Shown: piece by piece, positions 18,675 to 29,489 of the stretch
Numbering within the stretch: position 1 is the first letter of the stretch
Layout of the letters: every line of letters begins with the position of its first letter
Origin: Corinectria fuckeliana
Lineage: Eukaryota > Ascomycota > Sordariomycetes > Hypocreales > Nectriaceae
Reading direction: 5' to 3'
Length of the DNA: 30,514 nt
NCBI GenBank assembly: GCA_019137255.1
Contig: WPDH01000277.1
Location: 1 to 30,514, forward strand
Translations under genes and position numbers: made by a program
The notes under the pieces: generated by a model
Told to the model about the DNA's origin: nothing
Databases searched by the model: none
Seen by the model: only the letters and a program-made list of their open reading frames with translations

Positions 18675-18760
18675 TATGTAGAGAGAAGAGAAGAGATTCT
18701 AGTGGAAGAGAGGGAGAGAGCGCTGTCTTCTTTTCCTGAATGACACAGCCTTACTTATAT
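18675..18760 (-). promoter_or_regulatory. Likely promoter and 5' leader of the GNAT gene
   Basis: Read on the minus strand, a CT-rich tract (complement of the GA-rich 18,678-18,722) precedes the start codon, as is common in filamentous-fungal promoters. A TATA-like GCATATAAGTAAG lies at about 18,750-18,762, roughly 105 bases upstream of the ATG. Confidence 0.45.
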
Positions 18761-18762
18761 GC

Positions 18763-19067
18763 AACGTGAATCAGGTGACACGGGAAAAGCTGTGGAGTAC
18801 GGTGCAAGATCCCACATCCCGGATTTTCAATTTCGCGAAATCGTCATCATACGCATTGCCGTAACCAAATGTATGTATATTCATTAACGGAGACCACGAG
18901 CAACCAACAGGTGAGTCCCGGGGCTGACTCCGGAGCCGCTGGGGACCTTGCCTTGCCAATGGAAGAGTCGACTTCCTGGCAAGTGGTTAGGTGACGAGGC
19001 AGTGAGAGTCTCCTCTCCATGTAACTGCGTTTTTCTAGCTCGGCAGTTAGCTGATTGGTAGAGGTAA
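18763..19067. other. Intergenic, no gene recognised
   Basis: The sequence is of moderate GC without a supported open frame. A 62-codon minus frame (18,771-18,959) overlaps the probable promoter and has no motif. Confidence 0.4.
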
Positions 19068-19703
19068 CGGAGACGGGGATGCAGCTCTGACGTTATTACA
19101 TCCTACTCATCTGCTACAGACTCATCAATTCTGCTGGCCGTTACTAGTAAGCTATGTGAGTTAAGCGACGAGATGACAGGGCGGTATATGGGCATCTATA
19201 AGGACTTACCCGAATATGCGTCCTGGATGAGAAGAGTGATAGACCTTGGCCACACGCTGTTGTTAGCCGGCGCGGACTTGGGAGAAATATAGCGCTCCTA
19301 CAAATTTCCGTTGACGTACTGGCAGAAACATCACAGAAACCATCAAAGGAGGCTCTGGGCTGTCTCTCTGGCTACAAAAATGTACAAGGACGGGTACAAG
19401 GTGGGCGATGACCAAAAACGCGCCATGAATGAGGCCGGTTACGTCCAGATGGCGGCCAAGGATCCGTATTCACATGGCTCCCACGAGGAAACTCCCTGTA
19501 GGAACATCCTGTGCTACACCGAACCGCTGTCATTATCAACTAACATACCCCCCATGCCGTGGCCTTCATGCACTGCGAGTATTATATTCAAGCATGAATC
19601 GAACTTCGAGACGACGTCAAGGCGGCGCAGGCGACACACCCTCACCCTCGCTCTCACACCCTCGCACGCACACACAGACAGACTCAAGCAGGACCGCGAG
19701 TGA
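19068..19703 (+). pseudogene. Unrecognised open frame with one internal TAG
   Basis: A single frame is open from 19068 to the stop at 19703 except for TAG at 19290-19292. Before the TAG it reads LAVTSKLCELSDEMTGRYMG and PEYASWMRRVIDLGHTLLLA. After it come SYKFPLTYWQKHHRNHQRRL and LATKMYKDGYKVGDDQKRAM. The first in-frame ATG is at 19173. TAG could come from TGG (TpG to TpA, RIP type). The part beyond about 19,560 turns Arg/Thr-rich and probably non-coding, so the true end or an intron lies before it. No family was recognised, and chance cannot be excluded. Confidence 0.28.
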
Positions 19704-20503
19704 GGATATCACCAAGGGCTTCGATTGGACCAGTACACCGTCCATTCCGGGCTGCATGACAGTCTCATTGGAAGAGGCGGAGGAGGTGGAGGAGGTAGCT
19801 TGTCTCATCTGGCGCTGAAGAAATGGCGAGGTAGTGTAGAGGGGCGGGCGAGTGAGTCGACGATGACTGAACATGGGCGTGCTGACTTAGACTGAGCCGT
19901 GTTGGGCTCGTCTGGGGTTGACAAAGCCTCTGACCACGGCTGTCCCGCCTTTAACATAGCAGTCGATATGGACTGCTGTAATGTTATAAAAGTGCTGCTT
20001 TAGAGGGATATGCTTTAGATCTATAGTTAATTACTCAGTCTCTCTCTTGGGTATGTCTCTATTTAAGTGTTAATTATCCCCCTGTCTTATCCTCTTAAGT
20101 CTATATCTTCCTATTAACAAAGATAATGGCAGATGCAGTTCTAGAAACGGTAAGGAAGCTCTTTACGGAGGATTCATAAGCGAGATCGAACATGTGGCCC
20201 CTGAGAAACGAGACGCACTCACTCTCTATGCGTTCTAACACGAAGCCCTTCGCGCCTGTAAACCCACAGTTGGATTCCCTGTGACGACCTTAGCGTGAGC
20301 GATAACAAGATCAGCCTGGCTAAGGCCTTTAGTGAGTACATCTGGATTAGTAACGTGCGAACAGTATTAGACAGAAAAGCACGTGTAGTTTATAGGAAGA
20401 GCTGACCTGATATCTCTAAAATAGACTCGGTCTATCTCTATCTTTCTAAGAGCTTGTATGTTATAACTGAAATATACTAAAATAAGTTCACACGACTGTT
20501 CTA
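19704..20503. other. Intergenic, with a short possible coding remnant
   Basis: A 29-codon open piece at 20149-20235 (reading YGGFISEIEHVAPEKRDALT) ends in TAA and reopens afterwards in the same frame (HEALRACKPTVGFPVTTLA). It may be a remnant of another RIP-hit gene but is too short to call. From 19,975 to 20,100 the sequence becomes AT-rich. Confidence 0.3.
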
Positions 20504-20518
20504 GTGATGAATTGCACG

Positions 20519-21620
20519 ATGACCACGACGTATTCAGAATATTCCGTTGATACGGAGATTGCCAGCTTCTTCGCTAAGACTTCAGCTAATCGTTCGGCAT
20601 GCGACGCTCAAGCAAAGGAACTCGCCGGGGGCAGCGTTGTCCCTGTCGAGGTACAGGGCGCCTGTAGCTACTCAGTTTATGCTGGACCTGACCTTGAATA
20701 CGTTGTCCAGTTCCGACTCAAATCCCTGGAGCTTAAGACCGAGACTACCGCACTGGCAAGAAAGGTTTACGGAGCCCTCGCACCAAATGCCTTGTTTGGA
20801 GGCCAAGTAGGGGGGGGAACCGACGGCAAAGAACCTCTTTATATCTACTTGATGAGTCGTATACGGGGTATCACTCACTTGGACTTTATCTTCGCACATG
20901 GCTTTCCGGAGAACTCAAACGAGATATTTGCCTGGCGTAAGAACTTCATGGTAGATGTCGCACAGTACGCTGGCCTCCCGTTCGATTTCCTCACAAATCA
21001 ATTGTTGAGTCCCTGCAGTTTCTTTGCTCTCTTGGAAATCCCCCCAGCAGGTTGAGTTAGCCTATCGCGACCACCTAGGTCAGACATACGTCAGGGAGCT
21101 GCAGCTTTGGCTCTCTGCCCTACCAGATCGCTTCCATCTCATCATCCAGAATTGCGTCGACTCGATAGACGCCATTCTGTCCTTGCCCATGGTTCTTCTC
21201 CACCGCGACTTGGGTGCCTGTAATATCATGGTCAAGGAGGCTTCCTGCCACTTAATTGGCATCATCAACTGGGCGGAAGCCGGAATCTGTCCCTTCGGAC
21301 TAAACCTTCATTCGCTGCAATCTCTTTCAGGGAAACTCCACCCCCTAGACTGCTGGATGCGGTACGAAGATTACGCCGCTTCACAGGACGTTTCTTAGGG
21401 CACCTTCGAACAAGAAGTGGGAGGTTTGGCCGAGGATAGCATTCGGGCTATCAGGCTGGTGAGGATCATAGGTTTGCTCCTTTCTAGTGGGTTTACCAGT
21501 CGACTTGCGAATGAGCCGGGGCCCATGCCTATTAGTGATAATAAACGCGGATGCTACAACATGCTATCTCTAGATGGGTTCCTCATCAATCTAGCGACTA
21601 GGTTTGAAGACCTTAATTAA
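20519..21620 (+). pseudogene. Aminoglycoside-phosphotransferase (APH)-like fungal gene, multiply inactivated
   Basis: The preferred start is ATG at 20519 (MTTTYSEYSVDTEIASFFAK). The N-lobe contains VPVEVQGACSYSVYAGPDLE and VVQFRLKSLELKTETTALAR (nucleotide-binding lobe). The linker MSRIRGITHLDFIFAHGFPE and DVA(H)FFAL follow. The catalytic loop VLLHRDLGACNIMV (H at 21201, D at 21207, N at 21222) keeps H-x-D-x4-N. The next block reads GIINWAEAGICPFG where the family has G-(V/I)-I-D-W-A-E-A, so the metal-binding Asp is now Asn (AAC, 21267). A 54-nt GT-AG intron (20965-21018) is likely. About 10 bases into exon 2 the frame shifts within a CT repeat. A TAG at 21396-21398 stands where the family has Trp (W-G-T-F). 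The frame then continues to ...LDGFLINLATRFEDL and TAA at 21620. This family is common in fungi, with unknown physiological substrate. Confidence 0.82.
20965..21018 (+). other. Probable intron of the APH-like pseudogene
   Basis: GTACGC donor, CTGCAG acceptor, 54 nt. Removal joins DVA with FFAL as in related proteins. Being a multiple of three, it leaves the reading frame unchanged and would otherwise look like an 18-residue insertion. Confidence 0.6.
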
Positions 21621-22860
21621 GAAGACAAATAAACAACAGATATATATGTTAGGGCTTGGGGTGTGGGTTGACTGCTACGTATAGAACAAAAGCTAGAATC
21701 AACATGAGAGTGGATCAGAGAACGCCAACTTCAATAAGAGCCATCTTCAGGTCATTAACGCTCTCCAATTTAGGAAGCGGTTTACTAGCATTAAAGGCCC
21801 TCAAACCTTCACCTGTTAATCAGACAAGACTTGATTACCATAATTACTTATTAAGAAGTATTATACTTGCACGCTTCAAAATGCCTATCAGTCTTTATAG
21901 CCAATACACCAGACCCGTCTATTATCCCAAGACAAACATCAAAAGGGGAGATATATACCCCGCGTGTGGCCATGTAAGAGAGTGAAGACAAGTATAGACA
22001 AGTATCCCCTTAGCAAGCTCAGGTCATTAATTATTTTGCTCGTAGCCTTATAAGAACATGTGGTCTCCAAGTTGATAGAGTGATGTCTACTTTGCTATAG
22101 TGTGTCAGGGCTAGCAGAAATTGAGGTCTACTACGTAGATAAGGTGCAGGCGTTATTGTGTTTCTATTGGCTAGGGCCTCTTTCAACAATTGGTCCAATT
22201 TCAGCCGAGACTAAAACGGAGACGGGGAATGACAGAGTCCGTCAAGGGAGTCAGACAAGACATCGACTTAGGCAGTGAATTTGAGAGCCAAAGATGCCCG
22301 TTTTCTAGTTATTTTTGAGTGTTCCTTTCGATCGTACTGGCCTCAATCTGATTGTCCTTTTCTGTTTTAAAATTGCTATTGATTTGACTGGCTTTTTGCT
22401 TTGCTTTCCGAGAAGCCAAAAGACATCTTGCGTCTTTTTCCCAGCAGCAACTAAGACCAAGGCGGTTAGGTGTCCCTTTTCCCTGCTGGCTGATCTTGGG
22501 TCACCCTCACAAGCACAGAGGTGAGAAGGAGAAAGGAAACAAAAAGTCACAAGCCAGTTAATCAAGCTCTCTTTCAACTCTATCCATAACTCTATCGAAG
22601 GGAGTCGCTCTTCCTTCTTTATACAATTGCATGCACAACCCTAAGATAGCCAAGGGGCTTGTGAACGCTAGGGACAGTTTGTCTGCCGAGCCCGGATTTT
22701 TAGGTTTAATATCAGCCATGTACTGTGCTCCTTTATCGTTCTAGTCTAGTGTCGCGTTAGCGGTATTAAACCGTGCAAACATAGTTGTCCGCGCTGTAAA
22801 GATGCTAACTGGGGCAGAATAAGTGTGTTCCTAATTAATAATACTAACCACCCTAAACTT
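21621..22860. other. Island edge without recognisable gene
   Basis: Open frames at 21656-21985 (+), 22305-22577 (-) and 22315-22524 (+) overlap one another or lack any motif and codon pattern, so none is called. A gradual fall in GC begins after 22,700 and the RIP-type block starts near 22,900. Confidence 0.4.
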
Positions 22861-22899
22861 ATTGTTTAATAGGATGTTGTGTAAAAAAAAAGTCGGGGT

Positions 22900-23784
22900 A
22901 AATAATTAGGTACCTGCTAGACACTTTATTGTTGTTAAGTTTGTGGAGAATTAATTTAAGGCGCTTAGGGAAAGATTATATAGTATGTTTTAAACTGAGA
23001 TTATTTAGGTGTGTTAGGTTTTTTAATTTTAGGTTTTAGCTAACTTAGGATGAGAAATAATCAGCTAGCAGGCTAAATAGACCTTAAAAGCTAAAAGCTG
23101 TAAGAAGATGTCTAATACTAATATTACTATTAGAATCTAATATTAAGCTGCTAATCTAGTTTAGTAATATATTAAATAGTTAATACTAATTATATTAGAG
23201 TAGTAAATATAGTAAGCTTTAGTTAATAAACCTAGATTAATACTATTAACTAGTATAGTCTCTTATTTTACTTAGAGTTTAGCACTTTTAGACTATTTAG
23301 ATTAAAAATTATATTTCTTTTAATATAATATATTAATATATAAGAGAGGCTAATAGGATTTATATCTAAGTAAGTATTATATTTAAAAACCTTAGGTATT
23401 AAAATATTAGTAGTCTTAGTAATATATTTTATAGTTATAATCTCACTTTATATTATAAACTGTTATTTTCTTATTTACTAACTGCTACTTAACTTTATGT
23501 TTAATAAAGGTATAATTAGTAGCTATATAATCTATCTATATTATCTGCTTAAGATTATAATATGTGTAATAATATAATATCTACTAGGATAAAAGTCACT
23601 TTTAAAGATATAGTTAGTATTATTACTTAACTTTCTTATAATATTAAGCAGAGTATTAAAGTTAATAATATTAGATATATTCTTAACATATTTGTTATTA
23701 TTTTAGCCTGTCTAGTAAAATTAAAAAGGCTATATTATTATATAGTTAGGTATATAATTTAATAGTGAGAAATTATTAACTTAT
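22900..23784. other. RIP-degraded AT-rich block
   Basis: No readable motif. The dinucleotide pattern is the same as in the middle block. Confidence 0.5.
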
Positions 23785-23846
23785 AATATTTAAGAGGTAA
23801 TTTATTTATTTATTTATACTTTATAGACTTAGAATATTTAAGAGGT
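23785..23846 (-). mobile_element. 34-bp 5'-truncated LINE insertion with 14-bp TSD
   Basis: The 14 bases AATATTTAAGAGGT occur at 23785-23798 and again at 23833-23846. The 34 bases between them, on the minus strand, read CTAAGTCTATAAAGTATA followed by (AATA)n. That is the same 3' end as at 17,150-17,181. This is the expected product of target-primed reverse transcription that stopped almost at once. Confidence 0.65.
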
Positions 23847-24450
23847 TAAGCTAATATAAATAAGTTTTAAGTATATTAACTACTAAAAGAGACTATAAAG
23901 CTTATACTAAGATATTAGAATTAGCTTTACTACTTATATTTTCTAATAGTTATAATAATAATAAGAAAAAGAAATAATATAAAAGTTAATAGCTAGCTAA
24001 TATATAAAGCTAAGTTTAAATATTACCTCTTAATATAAGAAGGTAAGTAAGTATAGTAAAACCTAAATAATAAGTAATAAAATAAAACTATCTTTAAGTT
24101 GTTTTAAAAGCTATTTTAAATTATTAGAAGCTTATTTTAAGTTAGAAAAAAGTTAAGATAGATAAGATTAGTATTATTATATTACTAAAAATAATAATAT
24201 ATATTATAAAGTTTCTCTTAATAAGATAACTTAGTGTTTTTTACCTAGTAATAGTAAGCTTTAAGTAAGCTAAAGTTAAGTAATATAAAAAAACCTTATT
24301 TATAACTATATTAGTAAGATAATCTTAGCCTTATTATATAAAAGTTATATATAAAAATACTTTATATACTTATATATATCTCTTTTTTAGTAAAGTTTTC
24401 TTTATATACTAAATAATATTTCTCTTAATAAAACTATATAATAAGTGTTA
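23847..24450. other. RIP-degraded AT-rich block
   Basis: No gene, motif or repeat boundary could be recognised. Confidence 0.4.
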
Positions 24451-24801
24451 AAGCCTAAGTTAAAACTAAGCGGTTATAACTAGTAAAACTATAATATACA
24501 CACTTAGTAATATTAAATTTACTATTTTACTATTACTAGATTATAACTTATATTACTTACTCTAATATTTTAAACTACTAGTTTAAATACTTTTATATTT
24601 TAAACTTATTTTATACTTTTAAGTTAAACTTAGCTATTATATATTAATAGCTCTTATTTAGTGTTTTACTATATTAACTTAAGTAATAATTTAAATTAGT
24701 TATTATAGCTTTAATAACTTTATTTAGCTTAGAAATATCTTAAGATAAGTAGTCTTAAGATAATATCTAAATATATAATAATAGTATTTTAAGTAATATA
24801 A
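24451..24801 (+). repeat. Dispersed repeat R1, copy B (internally deleted)
   Basis: Same orientation as copy A at 15326-15872 but lacking about 200 internal bases. The differences are mostly transitions plus small indels. It ends where both copies share AATAATAGTATTTTAAGTAA. Confidence 0.65.
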
Positions 24802-25053
24802 AATTAAATAATAATAATAATAGAAAAACTATAAAACTTAAGTATATAAACTAATATATATACTATAAGATTATAGTTTTTTATAATACTTTTAAGTCTT
24901 AAAGTAATATATTATAATATCTTTTATAGCTTAAGCTAAACTAGTATAACTAAGCTTAAATAATAATTATATTATTAGTTTCTTATAAAGTATATTAAAT
25001 AACTTAGTATTAAATAGCTAAATACTTATAAAAAATAATATTACTAAAATAAG

Positions 25054-25064
25054 TAAGCTAATAG
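25054..25064 (+). repeat. 11-bp target-site duplication, left copy
   Basis: TAAGCTAATAG, identical to 26990-27000. It flanks the second Gag-only element. Confidence 0.65.
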
Positions 25065-26989
25065 CTAATAACCTTTATATATATTTAGTAGTTACTCTTA
25101 CTATATCTTAGCTATACACTTAAAATTAATTTTAACCTAACTAACCTTTTTTATAAACCTTTTTTACTCTTTTTCTACTCTTATATTATTACTATACTAT
25201 TTATAATAAGCAGGCTAAGTAAAATAAAAAATATTAAGATTATAAACTGCTTTTTATCTCTCTTTAAGAAAATATTTTTACTATAAAACTCTTACTTATT
25301 ATAAGCTAAGCTTAGTATAAAAATAACTTATAATTAATTTAAAACTCTTTTTATTAAGACTAAATATAAACTTAGAGTAATTATCTTAAAAGCTATTTTT
25401 CTTATAGTATAAGAAATAGTAATAGTTTTAGCTAATACTATTATAAGTTATACTTAATATACTAATAGTAAGATTCTAATCTTACTATCTTTTATAAAAA
25501 TAATTATAATTACTATTAAAAAGGTAATATTAACTACCCTTTAGAATACACTTATTAAGACTTTAACCTAAGCTTAAGTTACTTATAATAAGAGAATATT
25601 TTAGTCTCTTATAGTATTACTTTTAAAAATAATCCCCTTTTATCTTAGTAAGATTATTATTAGGTTACTAAGTATAACTCTTAATATTATATCTTATATA
25701 CTATTAGCTATTATAATATTTATTAACTATACTCTCTTAAGAGACTATCTCTTACTTATAGTAGTCTTATACTATCTCTCTAATAAGAATATTATAATCC
25801 TCTTTTATAAACTAGTTATAAATCTCCTAAAGGATAATACTTAGATTCTTACTATTTTTAGTATAAGTATATATTAGGTCTTAAAGTAGTTTATAATAGT
25901 TACTAAGAGGGTCTTAACTATTTATATAAAAGATATACTTAAAGACCTTATAGTAAATATCTAATAAGTAAATAGTATTAAGATATATATTATAAAACAA
26001 CTATAAAGCTACTATATAGCTAAATCTTATTAGTTTTTAGTTATATTATTAACTAAACTAATAGATATAAATAAACTTTATAACTAAAGTATAATTATAG
26101 TTATAAAGGTATATTAGACTAAGCTTTATTTAAGAGAGATTTAACCTAAATAGTACTTTAAGTGCTTTTACTTTAAATATATTATATAATACTATTAGAA
26201 ATAAGCTAAGTATAACTACTATAAAAAAGCTTATTATATAAGAAATATAATTTATCTTACTTTTACTAGTAAGATTCTTATAATATATTATAACTATAAA
26301 AAGTTATACTTAGTATAATCTTATATATATTATATAGTATAAAAAGAGTAAGAGTAAGTAAGAAATACTTATATAAAAAGACTTATATAGTTTAATACTC
26401 TAAATAAGTAGTATAAATATATAATATACCTATTATAAGATATAATAATACTTATACTAATACTAATACTAAATATTATACTAAACTACCTAGCTTACTA
26501 AGAGCTTAAGCAGCTATTAAAACAGTCTTAAGCTAAGCTAAACTTAGGTTTTATCTTAGTAGTATTTAAGCTAATTAACTAAATTAGAGAGTAAATACTA
26601 TTAAAAGTAAGAGAAGAAATACTAAGTAGTAATAAGAATAATACCTAGAAGAATAAGAAAAAAGAGTAGTATAAGTAACTTAAGCTTACTTTAAGACTAA
26701 ATAAACTTTAATATATAATTTAGGCTAAGCCTTATAAGAATTTATTAAAGTAGATATAAGACTAGCTTTTCTTATAAAGTAGACTTATTTTAAAACTTAT
26801 ATTACTATATATATATACTAAACCTAACCTACTTTTCTCTTAGGTAAAAGTAATAAAGGGTTTTTTATCTTATAGCTTACTATAAGGTTTTTTCTTTTTA
26901 TTTTAGATTAGTCTAAGTTACTTAAAAGAAAGACTAAATAGCTATTAGCTCTATTAGTATATAAATAAATTAAATTAAATTAAATTAAA
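25065..26989 (+). mobile_element. Gag-only (ORF1-only) LINE-like element, copy 2
   Basis: Collinear with copy 1 over its whole length, with the same 5' start (...AATAACCTTT) and the same 3' end (TATAAATAAAT tail, here extended to an AAATT repeat at 26962-26989). It lacks the assembly gap of copy 1, so it shows about 91 bp (25930-26020) missing there. The zinc-knuckle region (26151-26230) retains TGC at the fourth codon of the first knuckle, confirming C-F-K-C. Downstream it carries the same Gag C-terminal remnant. It is more strongly RIP-degraded than copy 1, with fewer remaining GC pairs. No RT or endonuclease follows the Gag before the tail. Confidence 0.75.
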
Positions 26990-27000
26990 TAAGCTAATAG
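26990..27000 (+). repeat. 11-bp target-site duplication, right copy
   Basis: TAAGCTAATAG, matching 25054-25064, directly after the A/T-rich tail. Confidence 0.65.
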
Positions 27001-29489
27001 TTTTAAAGTTATACTAATTATATCTTACTTAAAAGATATAAGTAAAACCTTTAAGCTTAAGTAATTACTAACTTTTAATAGTATTTTTAAGAAACTATAA
27101 GAGTATCTTATATAAATTAAATCTTATTATATATATTACTTATTATATTTATAAGTAAACTACTAAAAGGATAATATATTATAAGATTACTTACTAGAAA
27201 AGTCTTATAAAAAATAAAACTATATTTATATAATTCTATTAAAAGTCTTAAAAAACTTTATAAGCTTAAAATAAAAAAAACTTTTAATAGTTTTAAACTA
27301 TATAAGAAAAGACTTACTAATACTTATAAAAAATAAAATAAAATATATAATATACTTATAGCTATATATAAGCTTAAGTAAACTAAGATAGTATTTAAGT
27401 ACTTATTAAAGTATTAGTATTTTATAGCTAGACTTAAGCTAAGTAATAAAAGCTAGATTAATAGGTTTTATTATAAACTAAAAGATAAAATTAAAATTAA
27501 AATTAGTAAGATTTTTATACCTTTTAATACCTTTAATAAATATACTAAACTTTATATTATAATTAATAATAGACTATTTAAATAATAAATAAAAAAGAAA
27601 AAAAGTTTAAATAAAAGCTAGAAAAGTAAGAGAAATTAATCTAATACTAGCTAAAAATAAAGTACACTTACTTTTTATAAAACTTAAATAAGCCTAATAA
27701 AATTAAAAGTTACTAAATAAGATTATACTAATATTTTTTACTAAAACTATAATAAGAAAAAATACTTTAAAAGTAAGTATTAAAACTCTTAAATAAACTA
27801 ATTATATAAACTTATATTAAAAGGTAAAAACTTTTAAGTTACTTACTAGTAATATAATATAAAAAAAAAGTTTATATTTAATAATAATAAAAAGACTATT
27901 ATTATAAGCTAAAAATACTATAATAAGATAAAATTACTAATAAACTTACTTTAGCTAGTCTTAAATAATAAATATAAAACTAAGAAAACTACTAAAAATA
28001 TCTTATATAATAATCTTAAGAATAGCTACTTTATTAGTAAGCCTACTAAGCTAACTCTTAAAAAACTAAAAAGAGAAAAGTATAAACTATTTTAAAACTA
28101 TAAAAACTAGTTTTTAAAAAAAAACCCTAACTAAAACCTAATAGTAAGACTTTAGTAATAACTAAAAGGTCTTACTAATAACTAACTATAAGAATTAAGA
28201 TTTTTAACTAATAGCTAAAATAAAATAAAAGCTTTAAAGTAATTACTACTAGTTTTAACACTATTAAAAACTTTAGTGTTAAACTATTATAATAGTAGAT
28301 AAAAGATAAATAGATTTACTAATAGTATTATATATAATAGAAAGGTATTTTTAGTATAAAAGTAAAATATAAAGCTAGATAAGCTAAATAGCTTAGCTAT
28401 CTTATTATAAATAATACTAGCTTAAAAAAAGAAAATAATTTAGCTTATATTAATTTAAATAGCTAATAACCTTAATAGATAATAAACACTTATAAGAAAA
28501 TAAGCACTAAATACTAAAAAACTAAAAAAGATAAATACTAATAGCTTATCTATAAGACTATAAATACTTATAAATATAATACTATATATATTTAAGCTTT
28601 ACTATACTATCTTATATAATATAATCTTTACTAACTAAAAATAAAAATTAGTAATAATAAATAACTTTACTTATTATATAAGTAATATTAATATATTTTA
28701 TAAGTATTATATTTTTTTTACTTATATAAAGATTATATAAAAGATAAGATACCTAATAAGTATTATAATATATAAGTTTAAAAGCACCTAATAAATAACT
28801 CTTATCTTATATAAGAAACCTTAAGTTATTAAATAATATATTTAATCTTAACTAATAAAGTTATAATTCTAAAAGATAAAAATAACTACTTTATTAAAAA
28901 ATACATTAAAAAACTAGTAAACTTAAAAGATTACTCTTATATAAAATACTAAGTATATATATATACTAAGATTTAAAAATAGTATAATATAATAACTTAC
29001 TTAGCTAATTATATAATAAACTATAAAAATAAAAACTATAAAAGGTTTATAGTTAAAATATAAGAAATTTATAATAAGATATATAAAATATACTAAGAAG
29101 AATTTTATTTTCTTATATAAACTAAAAAAATCCTTAAAAACTAAAAATAATATATAAAGGTTTAATAATATATAAGAAATAAGTAATATTACTTATAGAA
29201 AAGTAATAAGTAAGTATAATAACTAGAAAAACCTCTTTTATAAAAGCTTTATATATAATAATAGTAAATAATTAAGAAATACTTAAGCTATAAGTATAAG
29301 TTAAAAGAATTTAGCTTATTATAATAGTAAATAGTAAAGCTAATATTTAATATATTAACTCTTAGATAGTTAATAAGCTAAAGTTATTATAAAGAAAAAA
29401 TTAAGCTTTTATATAATATATAATCTTAAAAGAGAATAGTTTAATTATAATAATAAATAGATAGCTAAAAAGCTTAATTACTTAAAGGT
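27001..29489. other. RIP-degraded AT-rich block between inverted element copies
   Basis: About 2.5 kb of A/T-dominated sequence, A-rich on the plus strand, with lysine- and asparagine-rich pseudo-translations. No transposase, helicase or RT motif could be read with confidence. It is probably another decayed element. Confidence 0.4.

Noticed and set aside
19785..19800. GGA-rich microsatellite-like run
   Set aside because: Short, imperfect, with no associated feature.
21656..21985. 109-codon plus-strand frame after the APH pseudogene
   Set aside because: No domain, mixed composition and no conserved-looking start. Insufficient support.
22305..22577. Overlapping 90- and 69-codon frames on opposite strands
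   Set aside because: They mirror one another, lack motifs and sit at the edge of the AT block. Probably chance.
28900..29100. Possible Helitron Rep-like pseudo-translation (Y-I-Y-x-K type words)
   Set aside because: The A/T bias alone yields many Tyr, Ile and Lys codons, and no second Helitron motif at the right spacing was found.
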